NCBI RefSeq assembly: GCF_024704365.1
Contig: NZ_JAJDFY010000001.1
Span: forward strand, 310,001-374,000
DNA from: Thermomonas sp. S9
GTDB taxonomy: Bacteria > Pseudomonadota > Gammaproteobacteria > Xanthomonadales > Xanthomonadaceae
Direction: 5' to 3'
DNA length: 64,000 nt
The notes under the pieces were generated by a model, which saw only the letters and a program-made list of their open reading frames with translations, was not told the origin of the DNA and ran no database searches. Positions 20,830-28,655 of this stretch are shown here, in pieces. Position 1 is the first letter of the stretch. Each line of letters starts with the position of its first letter. A program made the translations under genes and the position numbers.

Positions 20830-21948
20830 ATGGTGATTGCATCCAGCCCGCCTTCGTCCGATGACGATGCCCGGCGCGCGCCGGCGCCGATCCACGGCCG
20901 GGGTGCCGCCAGTCACCTGGCCGGCCGCTTTGCGCGCCAGCAGGCCTGTGCCGAGGACGATGGCTGGGGGTCGGCGCATGCCGCGCAGGCGGACGCGCCG
21001 GCGTTGCGCACCGAGGTGCGCGTCGAGCGCGCGCGGCGGGTGATCAGCCGCAACCAGTCGCCCGACATCGGGCTGCGCCAGTCGGTCAACCCCTACCGCG
21101 GCTGCGAGCACGGCTGCGCCTACTGCTTCGCGCGGCCCTCGCACGCCTATCTCGACCTGTCGCCGGGGCTGGACTTCGAGACCCGCCTGTTCGCCAAGAC
21201 CAATACCGCCGAGGTGCTGCGCACCGAGCTGGCCCGCCCCGGCTACGTGCCGGCGCCGATCGCACTCGGCATCAATACCGATGGCTGGCAGCCGATCGAG
21301 CGCCGCTATGGAATCAGCCGCGCCTGCCTGGAGGTGCTGCGCGAAGCGCGCCATCCGGTGAGCATCGTCAGCAAGGGCAGCGCGCTGCGGCGCGATCTCG
21401 ACCTGCTGGCGGCGCTGGCACGCGAGGGCCTGGTGCACGTGTACATCTCGGTCACCACCCTCGACAACCGGCTGTCGGCCAGGCTCGAGCCGCGCGCCGC
21501 GGCCCCGCAGGCGCGCCTGCGCCTGATCGCGGCACTGCGCGAGGTGGGAGTGCCGGTGGGCGTGCTGGTGGCGCCGGTGATCCCGGCGCTGACCGACGCA
21601 GACCTGGAGCGCATCCTGATCGCCGCGCGCGAGGCCGGCGCGCAGGCGGCGGGCTACGTGCTGCTGCGCCTGCCGCACGAGCTCAAGGCGCTGTGGCGGC
21701 AGTGGCTGCAGGCGCACTATCCCGAGCGCGCCGAGCGCGTCATGCATCTGCTGCAACAGATGCACGGCGGGCGCGATTACGACGCCCGCTTCGGCCACCG
21801 CCAGCGCGGCAGCGGGCCGCTGGCGGACCTGCTCGCGCAGCGCTTCGGCAAGACCTGCGCACGGCTGGGGTATTCGGTATTGCCGCCGCTGCGCACCGAT
21901 CTGTTCGTGCCCCCGCGCCCGCCATCGCCGCAGGGAACCCTGTTCTGA
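20830..21948 (+). CDS. PA0069-family radical SAM protein
   Basis: About 372 residues. The radical SAM cluster motif CEHGCAYCFARPSH is at about residues 92-105, preceded by QSVNPYRGCEHG. INTDGWQPIE and SIVSKGSALRRDLDLL are typical of the PA0069 family, distantly related to spore photoproduct lyase. The N-terminal ~70 residues are low-complexity with IHGRGAASHLAGRF. ATG 20830 is chosen over an in-frame GTG at 20824; the choice is not certain. The reaction is unknown. It runs convergently into the SLC13-type transporter. Confidence 0.9.
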   Translation: MVIASSPPSSDDDARRAPAPIHGRGAASHLAGRFARQQACAEDDGWGSAHAAQADAPALRTEVRVERARRVISRNQSPDIGLRQSVNPYRGCEHGCAYCFARPSHAYLDLSPGLDFETRLFAKTNTAEVLRTELARPGYVPAPIALGINTDGWQPIERRYGISRACLEVLREARHPVSIVSKGSALRRDLDLLAALAREGLVHVYISVTTLDNRLSARLEPRAAAPQARLRLIAALREVGVPVGVLVAPVIPALTDADLERILIAAREAGAQAAGYVLLRLPHELKALWRQWLQAHYPERAERVMHLLQQMHGGRDYDARFGHRQRGSGPLADLLAQRFGKTCARLGYSVLPPLRTDLFVPPRPPSPQGTLF

Positions 21949-23774
21949 GGGTGCGCTATCTCACCCCAATGCGGCAGCAGCGGGCCCTTCAGCCACAGCC
22001 AGCGCGCCATCCACGCGCTGACCAGGCCGAGCAGCACGGTCAGCGGCAGGCCCACGCGCAGGAAGTCCGCGAAGCGGTACTGCCCAGGTCCCAGGATGAG
22101 CAGGTTGCCGTGGTGGCCGATCGGGGTCAGGAAGGCCACCACCGCGCCCATCGCGGTGCACACCACGAATGGCGTCGGCGGCATGTCCAGCATCTGCGCC
22201 AGCGAGATCGCCACCGGCCCGAGCAGCGCCACCGTGGCCGAATCCGACATCGGCTGGGTCAGCAGCGCGGCGGCGGTGAACATCACCAGCAGCACCGTCA
22301 GCGGCGGCCAGTGCGCGACCAGGTGGGCCAGCCCGCTGGCCAGCAGGTCGGCGGTGCCGGTCTGCTCCATCGCGATGCCCAGCGGAATGACCCCGGCGAT
22401 CATCACGAAGATGCGCACATCGATCTCGCGGTAGGCCTGCTGGATGTCGATGCAGCGGGTGGCGATCATCGCCACCGCGCCCAGCAGGAAGGCCAGTGGC
22501 ACCGGCAGGCGGTTGCTGGCGGCAAGCAGGATGGTGCCGGCGAGGATCGCCAGCGCCAGCGGCGCGCGCAGCCGGCGCTTGGCCTCGCCCGCGAACGGCG
22601 CCAGCAGCAGGAACCCGTGACTGGAGGCGAGCTCGGCCAGGCGCGACGGATGCCCCCACAGCACCAGCAAATCACCCTCGCGCAGCCGCGCATCGGAAAG
22701 ACGCTCGGCGACCTGCCCGGCATGTCGCCATAACCCGGCGATCACCGCATGGAACTGGCGCGAGAAATCCAGTTCGCGGATGCTGCGGCCGATGAACTCC
22801 GAGCCCGGCGCCACCACCGTCTGCACCAGTTGCGGACGCCCCTCGCCGCTGAGCTGATCGCCGTAGCGGGCGATCGCATTGAGGTCGAGTCCGGGGTCGT
22901 CATGCAGCGACATCAGCTCGTCCGCGCCGGCCTCCACCAGCAGCACGTCGCCGCCGAGCAGTGGGCTGCTGGAGGTGAGGTCGGTGCGCATCACGCCGTC
23001 GCGCAGCCAGCCCAGCACCTGCACGGAGGGCCCGATCGCCTTCTGCATCTCGGCCAGGGTGCGGGTGGCCCATTGCCCGCCGGGCACCACCAGCAGCTCG
23101 GTGCGGAAGCGGCCCAGGCGCAGGTAGTCGTCCTCGCCGCCCTCGCCGCTGCGCTTGGGCAGCAGCCAGCGTGCCGCCAGCATGTAGCCGGTGCCGACCA
23201 CCACCAGCGCGATGCCGATCGGCGTGATCGAAAAAATGCCCAGCCCGCTGGTGCCGGCGCGCTGCAGCTGGTCGTTGGCGAGCAGGAACGCCGGCGCGCT
23301 GACCAGGGTGAGGGTGGTGCCCAGCGAGGCTGCCAGCGACATCGGCATCAGCAGGCGCGAGGCCGGCAGGTGGCGGTCGCGCGCGTGCTTCAGCAGCAGC
23401 GGCAGCATCATCGCGGTCACCATCACGTGGTGGGTGAACGAGGCGAGCAAGGCCACGATCGGCATCACCACCGCGATCGTGCGCCACTCGCTGCGCCCGC
23501 TGGCGCGGCCGATCCAGGCGCCGATGTGTTCGGTGACGCCGGTGGCGGCCAGTCCGCCGGAAATCACGAATACCGCGGCGACGATGATTGCCGGCTCGCT
23601 GGCGAAGCCCGACAGCGCCTGCTTCTCGTCGAGGATCCCGGTCACCACCAGCGCCAGCAGGATCAGCATGGCGGTGACGTCGATCCGCACCTTTTCGGTG
23701 ACGAACAGGTACAGGCCGCCGACCAGGATCAGGCCGAACGCGATCTGGGGCCACAGGTGGTGGAAGGCGTGCAT
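21777..23774 (-). CDS. SLC13/DASS-type transporter with two RCK_C (TrkA-C) domains; 3' end doubtful
   Basis: About ten membrane segments in two halves (ArsB/NhaD fold) flank a cytoplasmic region of roughly 200 residues with two RCK_C-like modules (about 220-390). FLTPIGHHGNLLILGPGQYRFADFLRVGLPL near the end is the conserved C-terminal half signature of the sodium:anion (sulfate/dicarboxylate) symporter family. As written, the frame continues past LLPHWG into 59 residues that are simply antisense to the radical SAM gene. One extra C in the C4 run at 21964-21967 would end the protein at 21961, next to the convergent gene, so a lost stop is likely. The substrate is unknown. Confidence 0.85.
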   Translation of the reverse strand: MHAFHHLWPQIAFGLILVGGLYLFVTEKVRIDVTAMLILLALVVTGILDEKQALSGFASEPAIIVAAVFVISGGLAATGVTEHIGAWIGRASGRSEWRTIAVVMPIVALLASFTHHVMVTAMMLPLLLKHARDRHLPASRLLMPMSLAASLGTTLTLVSAPAFLLANDQLQRAGTSGLGIFSITPIGIALVVVGTGYMLAARWLLPKRSGEGGEDDYLRLGRFRTELLVVPGGQWATRTLAEMQKAIGPSVQVLGWLRDGVMRTDLTSSSPLLGGDVLLVEAGADELMSLHDDPGLDLNAIARYGDQLSGEGRPQLVQTVVAPGSEFIGRSIRELDFSRQFHAVIAGLWRHAGQVAERLSDARLREGDLLVLWGHPSRLAELASSHGFLLLAPFAGEAKRRLRAPLALAILAGTILLAASNRLPVPLAFLLGAVAMIATRCIDIQQAYREIDVRIFVMIAGVIPLGIAMEQTGTADLLASGLAHLVAHWPPLTVLLVMFTAAALLTQPMSDSATVALLGPVAISLAQMLDMPPTPFVVCTAMGAVVAFLTPIGHHGNLLILGPGQYRFADFLRVGLPLTVLLGLVSAWMARWLWLKGPLLPHWGEIAHPQNRVPCGDGGRGGTNRSVRSGGNTEYPSRAQVLPKRCASRSASGPLPRWRWPKRAS

Positions 23775-23815
23775 GCCTGCATTGTGCCCAAAATCCGGCG
23801 GCGTGCCGCCGGCGC

Positions 23816-24859
23816 TCAGGCCGGCGCGCGGGCGGCGTCGTGGCGGCGGTGATAGTCCTCGGCGATCGCCACCTCCGCACGCGAGCCGAGGAACACCGGC
23901 ACCCGCTGATGCAGACCGGACGGCACCACGTCCAGCATGCGCATCCGGCCGGTGCTGGCCGCGCCACCGGCCTGCTCGACCAGGAAGGCCATCGGGTTGG
24001 CCTCGTACAGCAGCCGCAGCTTGCCGCCCTTGGGTGCGCACTTGCTGTCCAGCGGGTAGCTGAAGATGCCGCCGCGGGTGAGGATGCGGTGCACGTCGGC
24101 GACCATGCTGGCGACCCAGCGCATGTTGAAATCCTTGCCGCGCGGCCCGTCCTTGCCCCGCAGCAGGTCGCCGACGTACTGCTGCATCGGCGCCTCCCAG
24201 AAGCGCTGGTTGGACAGGTTGACCGCGAACTCGCGGGTTTCCTCCGGGATGCGCATGCCGCGGGCGGTGAGGATGAAGCTGCCCACCTCGCGGTCCAGGG
24301 TGAAGGCGTGGGTGCCGTGGCCGACGGTCAGCACCAGCGTGGTCTGCGGCCCGTACACGCAGTAGCCGGCCGCCACCTGCGCGCTGCCGGGCTGCAGGAA
24401 GTGGGCGTCGTCCGGGGTGGTCACGCCTTCCGGGCAGCGCAGCACCGAGAAGATGGTGCCCACCGAGACATTCACGTCGATGTTGGAGCTGCCGTCTAGC
24501 GGATCGAACAGCAGCAGGTAGTTGCCGCGCGGATATACATCGGGGATCGGCTGGCTGTGGTCCATCTCCTCCGAGGCCAGCCCGGCCAGGTGCCCGCCCC
24601 AGGCGTTGGCCTCCAGCAGGATCTCGTTGGAGAGCACGTCCAGTTTCTTCTGCGCCTCGCCCTGCACGTTGATGCTGGCCTGCCCGGCCTCGCCGGCGTC
24701 GCCCAGCACGCCGCCGAGCGCGCCCTTGCCCACCGCGATGGAGATGCGCTTGCAGGCGCGCGCCACCACTTCCACCAGCAGGCGCAATTCGGGGTTGATG
24801 CGGCCGGCACGTTGTTCCTCGATCAGGAAGCGGGTCAGCGAGATCTGGGTGTGTGTCAT
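23816..24859 (-). CDS. fbp: fructose-1,6-bisphosphatase class I
   Basis: 347 residues. It hydrolyses fructose 1,6-bisphosphate to fructose 6-phosphate in gluconeogenesis. [23 protein letters not shown] (about 115-137) is the metal-binding signature, and [12 protein letters not shown] and [21 protein letters not shown] are family motifs. ATG 24859 gives [12 protein letters not shown]. The gene lies between the SLC13-type transporter and dmeF; no functional link to them is evident. Confidence 0.97.
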   Translation of the reverse strand: MTHTQISLTRFLIEEQRAGRINPELRLLVEVVARACKRISIAVGKGALGGVLGDAGEAGQASINVQGEAQKKLDVLSNEILLEANAWGGHLAGLASEEMDHSQPIPDVYPRGNYLLLFDPLDGSSNIDVNVSVGTIFSVLRCPEGVTTPDDAHFLQPGSAQVAAGYCVYGPQTTLVLTVGHGTHAFTLDREVGSFILTARGMRIPEETREFAVNLSNQRFWEAPMQQYVGDLLRGKDGPRGKDFNMRWVASMVADVHRILTRGGIFSYPLDSKCAPKGGKLRLLYEANPMAFLVEQAGGAASTGRMRMLDVVPSGLHQRVPVFLGSRAEVAIAEDYHRRHDAARAPA

Positions 24860-24897
24860 GGGCAGGATTTCGAGCGGAACGGGGCCGCCATTGTCGC

Positions 24898-25957
24898 CTA
24901 CTCGGCCGGGCCACCGGGAGCGGGGCCTGCGAAGCCCGCCGCCGCAGGAACTGTCATCCGGTGCCCCGGGCAGTGGTGGACCTCGATGGTCGAGTGCACG
25001 ACCTCGGGGTGCGATGCAAGCCGCGCCCGCACCCGTTCCGGCGTGAGCGCATGGTCGCGGGTGATCACCGCCATCGCGCAGGAATACACCTGCTTGCCGA
25101 CGCGCCAGACATGCAGATCCACGACCTGCGTTTCCCCCGCGGGGCCGCCGGCTTCGACCGCCCGGCGGATGGCCTCGACCACGGGGAGATCCATTTCGCG
25201 GTCGAGCAGGACCTTTCCGGTTTCCGTGATCAAGCCCTTGGCCCAAACCGCGACCAGTGCGGCGCCGACGATGCCCATCAGCGGATCCAGCTCAGGACCA
25301 GCCGAACAGCCAGCCGCCGCACAGGGCCGCGATCGCCAGCACCGAAGTCGCGGCATCCGCGAGCACGTGCAGATAGGCGGATTTCAGATTGAGATCGTGA
25401 TGATGGGTTTCGCCGTGCCCATGCCCATGCCCGTGGCCGTGATCGTGGTGGCCATGCGCATGGGAATGCCCGTGGTCATGGCCGTGCTCATGCCCATGGT
25501 GGTGCGCCTTGCCCAGGATCAGGGCGCAGACCACGTTCACGGCCAGTCCGAGGACCGCGATCACGATTGCGTCCTGATACTGGATCGGTCGCGGCGAGAC
25601 GATCCGTTCCAGCGAACCCACCAGCATCATCGCCGCCACGCCCAGCAGGAAGATCGCGCTGGCGAAGCCGCCGAGGATTTCGATTTTCCAGGTCCCGAAG
25701 GCGAAGCGGGGATCCTGCGCGTAGCGCCGTGCAGTGGCATAGGCGAACGCCGACAGCCCGATGGCCACGGCATGCGAGCTCATGTGCCAGCCATCGGCCA
25801 GCAGGGCCATCGAGTTGAACCACCAACCCGCCGCGATCTCGACCAGCATCATCGCGGCAGTGATCCACATCACCAGCCGGGTGCCGCGTTCCGCGGCGGC
25901 GTTGCCCGCGTGGAACCCGTGCGCATGGGGCCAGGCGGCAGGGTCTGCGTCGTGCAT
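24898..25957 (-). CDS. dmeF: cation diffusion facilitator, DmeF type (frameshifted)
   Basis: CDF proteins export divalent metals with proton antiport. The first part starts [19 protein letters not shown], has six membrane helices expected of CDF with [10 protein letters not shown] (metal site A), and a very His-rich cytoplasmic loop (alternating His-Gly over about 40 residues). The frame ends at a TGA at 25292, just after GGWLFGWS. The other frame continues [17 protein letters not shown] and the C-terminal domain to 24898. Removing the single T at 25292 gives 352 residues and the normal W-S-W-L-D-P-L motif. DmeF homologs next to an RcnR-like regulator export Co and Ni. Confidence 0.87.
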
Positions 25958-25965
25958 GGGACTCC

Positions 25966-26244
25966 TCAGCGAAGATAGGTGCGCAGGACGCCGATCAGCT
26001 CCTCGGCACTGCGGGTGCGCTCCGCGGCGCTGGTGATGTCCGGGGCGGCGACATGGGTGCGGATGTGGTCCTCGAGCACTTCGGCCATCAAGCCATCGAT
26101 GGCGCCACGGATCGCGGCGATCAGGTGCAGCACCTCGCTGCAGCCCTTCTCGCCATCGAGTGCGCGCTCCAGGCCCTCCACCTGCCCACGAATGCGGCGC
26201 GCCCGCGCCAGCAGTTTCCCTTTGCCGCGGATCGTGTGGCTCAT
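25966..26244 (-). CDS. dmeR: RcnR/DmeR-type metal-sensing repressor
   Basis: 92 residues of the CsoR/RcnR family, starting MSHTIRGKGKLLARARRIRGQVEG. The metal-ligand fingerprint of the Ni/Co-sensing RcnR branch is complete: His3, Cys35, His60 and His64. This differs from Cu(I)-sensing CsoR (Cys-His-Cys) and formaldehyde-sensing FrmR. The gene is 8 bp upstream of dmeF on the same strand and has a G-tract operator in front of it, so it probably represses its own operon until Ni or Co binds. Confidence 0.93.
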   Translation of the reverse strand: MSHTIRGKGKLLARARRIRGQVEGLERALDGEKGCSEVLHLIAAIRGAIDGLMAEVLEDHIRTHVAAPDITSAAERTRSAEELIGVLRTYLR

Positions 26245-26260
26245 GCCGGCCTGCCCATGG

Positions 26261-26284
26261 ATAACATAGGGGGATATGGTATAT
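26261..26284 (-). promoter_or_regulatory. probable DmeR operator
   Basis: A C5 tract (minus strand) flanked by A/T-rich imperfect inverted arms (ATATACCATAT before, TATGTTAT after). This resembles the published DmeR and RcnR operators, which have a C/G tract between short TA-rich arms. It is 16 bp upstream of the dmeR start. Confidence 0.7.
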
Positions 26285-26323
26285 CAGAAATACGGTAGGC
26301 CAACATGCCGCCCGCACCGCGCG

Positions 26324-26902
26324 TCAGAACCCGAAGCGCGCGCCCGCCCCGAGCAGGGTGGCGATGCCGAGCAGGGCGAAGAGCACCGCGGCCAGCGCGT
26401 GCACCAGGCGCATCGGGATGCGGTTGGCGAGCTTGTCGCCGAGCAGCACCGCGGGCACGTCCGCGATCAGCATGCCGGCCGTGGTGCCGATCACCACCAG
26501 CAGCGGCGAGGCGTAGTGCGCGGCCATCGCGACCGTGGCGACCTGGGTCTTGTCGCCCATCTCGGCGAGGAAGAACGTCGCCAGGGTGGCGCCGAACACG
26601 CCGAAGCGGCCGGCGATCCGGGTTTCCTCGTCTTCGATCGCATCCGGCACCAGCGTCCACGCCGCCATCGCCAGGAACGACAGGCCCAGCACCCAACGCA
26701 GCACTTCCGGGTCGAGCGCGCTTGTGATCCAGGCGCCGAGCGCGCCGGCGAGGCCGTGGTTGACCAGGGTCGCCGCGAGGATGCCGAGCACGATCGGCAG
26801 CGGCTTCTTGAAGCGCGCGGCGAGCAGGAAGGCGAGCAGCTGGGTCTTGTCGCCGATCTCGGCCAGGGCGACCACGGCGGTGGGAATGAGCAGGGACTCC
26901 AT
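26324..26902 (-). CDS. mneA: UPF0016/GDT1-family manganese exporter
   Basis: 192 residues with six predicted membrane segments in two homologous halves. Each half carries the family motif E-x-G-D-K-T: AEIGDKTQLLAFLLAARF near the N-terminus and AEMGDKTQVATVAMAAHY at about 113-130. The members characterised in Vibrio and Xanthomonas export Mn2+. The yybP-ykoY riboswitch directly upstream supports a manganese role. Start ATG 26902. Confidence 0.93.
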   Translation of the reverse strand: MESLLIPTAVVALAEIGDKTQLLAFLLAARFKKPLPIVLGILAATLVNHGLAGALGAWITSALDPEVLRWVLGLSFLAMAAWTLVPDAIEDEETRIAGRFGVFGATLATFFLAEMGDKTQVATVAMAAHYASPLLVVIGTTAGMLIADVPAVLLGDKLANRIPMRLVHALAAVLFALLGIATLLGAGARFGF

Positions 26903-26934
26903 CGGTACTCCCGGGCCGGATCACAGACGCATGA

Positions 26935-27075
26935 CCACGGCGCATCCCCGGCCACGGATGGAGGCGCTGTGGTCAAAGGTCTTGCCAGGTACGGGAACCT
27001 GCTTGCGCCACGGCCGGCCGGCCGAGTGTGTTGACGCAAGCCCCTTCACGCAGACGGGAGGCTACTCCCCAATGA
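26935..27075 (-). ncRNA. yybP-ykoY manganese riboswitch
   Basis: The minus strand holds the conserved yybP-ykoY elements in order: GGGGAGTAGCC (plus 27060-27070), TCAACACACTCGG, then GGCAAGACCTTTG (around 26974-26985), with a GC-rich stem between. A TACAAT -10 element (27084-27089 on the plus strand, read in reverse) places the transcript start at the riboswitch. It leads into the manganese exporter gene, the known regulon of this class: Mn2+ binding turns expression on. Confidence 0.9.
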
Positions 27076-27126
27076 CGGGGCGTATTGTAGCAGGCGCTGG
27101 CACCATGCCGTGCCGAGCGGCCGTCC

Positions 27127-28023
27127 TCACACGTCGCCGCCGCGCGCCCAGCCTTCGCCGGTGCCGCGCTGGAGCACCATGTCGGTCTCCAGCACGCTGC
27201 CGGCCGGGATCGTGTCCTGCCCGGCCAGACGCGCGTAGATCGGGGTGAAGTCCGGCCGCGTCGCGTCCATCAGCTGTTCGAAGCTGTCGATCACGAAGTA
27301 GGTTTTCTGGTAAGTGTCGATGCGGTAGCGCGTGCGCATCACCCGCTCCAGGGCGAAGCCGATCCGGTTCGGTGCGGCGCTGTCCAGGCAGTGGATGGAT
27401 TCGCCCTTGGAACTGAGGATGCCGGCGCCGTAGATGCGCAGGCCGTCGGGCTGACGGATCAGGCCGAACTCCACCGTGTACCAGTACAGCCGCGCCAGCT
27501 GCATCAGCGCGTCCGGGCCGATGGCGTGCGCCTTCACCCCGCCCTGCCCGTAGGCCTGCAGGTAGTCGGCGAACATCGGATCCATCAGCAGCGGCACGTG
27601 GCCGAACAGGTCGTGGAAGAGATCGGGCTCCTCGATGTAGTCGATCTGCTCGGGGCGGCGGATCCACCAGCTCACCGGGAAGCGGCGATGGGCGAGGTGG
27701 GTGAAGAAATCCAGCTCCGGCAGCAGCCCTTCCACGCCGACGATCTGCCAGCCGGTGGCCGCGCCCAGCACCGCATTGAGGTCGGAGAACTTCGGGATGC
27801 GGTCGGGCGGCATCCGCATCGTCTCCTGCGCGCGCAGGAAGGCATCGCAGGCGCGGCCGGGCAGGATCTCGCGCTGGCGCGCGTACAGCCGGCGCCACAC
27901 GTCGTGGTCGGTGGCGGTGTAGCTGTCCCACGGCTGCTCCACGGTGCCGGTGGCATACACCGGCAGCGATCCGCGGTCGGTCTGGATGTTCTCGAGGCGG
28001 CGGGGCGTGGGCAGGGCGGACAT
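27127..28023 (-). CDS. phhA: phenylalanine 4-monooxygenase
   Basis: 298 residues. It hydroxylates phenylalanine to tyrosine with tetrahydrobiopterin and non-haem iron. EPDLFHDLFGHVPLLMDP (about 132-149) holds the two iron His ligands, and RLYWYTVEFGLIRQPDGLRIYGAG the Glu ligand. It diverges from an Lrp-type regulator, which probably controls it, with about 126 bp between the starts. Confidence 0.97.
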   Translation of the reverse strand: MSALPTPRRLENIQTDRGSLPVYATGTVEQPWDSYTATDHDVWRRLYARQREILPGRACDAFLRAQETMRMPPDRIPKFSDLNAVLGAATGWQIVGVEGLLPELDFFTHLAHRRFPVSWWIRRPEQIDYIEEPDLFHDLFGHVPLLMDPMFADYLQAYGQGGVKAHAIGPDALMQLARLYWYTVEFGLIRQPDGLRIYGAGILSSKGESIHCLDSAAPNRIGFALERVMRTRYRIDTYQKTYFVIDSFEQLMDATRPDFTPIYARLAGQDTIPAGSVLETDMVLQRGTGEGWARGGDV

Positions 28024-28149
28024 GGCGAGGCGGCCAGTGGCTTGGGTCTTTCAGCCTAAGCCGCGGGCGGCGCAAGATGTCTGCGTTGTTGCGCAGATAT
28101 CGCGATGTGGCGCAATATCATTGCAGAGAAAACGAATTTCATAGAAAAA
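28024..28149. promoter_or_regulatory. divergent phhA / lrp regulatory region
   Basis: 126 bp, with three GCGCA-centred elements about 25 bp apart (near 28071, 28092 and 28115), the outer pair arranged as TTGCGC...GCGCAA. The 28091-28145 part is A/T-rich. The layout fits multi-site Lrp binding, but no site is proven. Confidence 0.45.
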
Positions 28150-28623
28150 ATGACTGGTACTGCGCTCGACCGCATCGACCTGCTGCTGCTGGCTGAACTC
28201 CAGCGCGCGGCGCGCCAGACCAATGCCGAGCTGGCCGAGCGCGTGCACTTATCGCCCTCGGCCTGCCTGCGCCGGGTGCAGCGGTTGGAGCGCGCCGGGG
28301 TGATCGCCGGCTACCGCGCCGAGGTCGATCCGGAAGCGCTGGGGCTGGGGCTGCAGGCCTTCGTGCGGGTGCAGCTGAAGAGCCACGACGCGGCGCGGAT
28401 CGCGGTGTTCGCCGAGCAGGTGAACGCCTGGCCGGAGATCGTCGCCTGCCACGCGCTGACCGGCGACATGGACTACCTGCTGCAGGTGCTGGTGCGCGAC
28501 CTCGAGCACTTCTCGCGCTTTCTGCTGGACAGGCTGCTGGCGCAGGCCGAGGTGGCGGACGTCAACACCAGCTTCGTGCTGCGCACGGTCAAGCGCGCGC
28601 AGGCGCTGGTGCCGGAGGCGTAA
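28150..28623 (+). CDS. Lrp/AsnC-family transcriptional regulator
   Basis: 157 residues. N-terminal winged HTH (DRIDLLLLAELQRAARQTNAELAERVHLSPSACLRRVQRLERAGVI, about 6-51) and C-terminal RAM ligand domain (VACHALTGDMDYLLQVLVRDLEHFSRFLLDRL). ATG 28150 gives the standard N-terminus; the track of upstream in-frame codons is A/T-rich promoter sequence. Divergent to phhA, so aromatic amino acids are plausible ligands by analogy with Pseudomonas phh control; this is inference. Confidence 0.93.
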   Translation: MTGTALDRIDLLLLAELQRAARQTNAELAERVHLSPSACLRRVQRLERAGVIAGYRAEVDPEALGLGLQAFVRVQLKSHDAARIAVFAEQVNAWPEIVACHALTGDMDYLLQVLVRDLEHFSRFLLDRLLAQAEVADVNTSFVLRTVKRAQALVPEA

Positions 28624-28655
28624 GGCCCGCGCGGCAGGCCGCGATCACCGGGCGG

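Noticed and set aside
25390..25510. CAT/GTG-rich short repeats that could suggest a CRISPR-like or satellite array
   Set aside because: They encode the His-Gly loop of DmeF and have no spacers.
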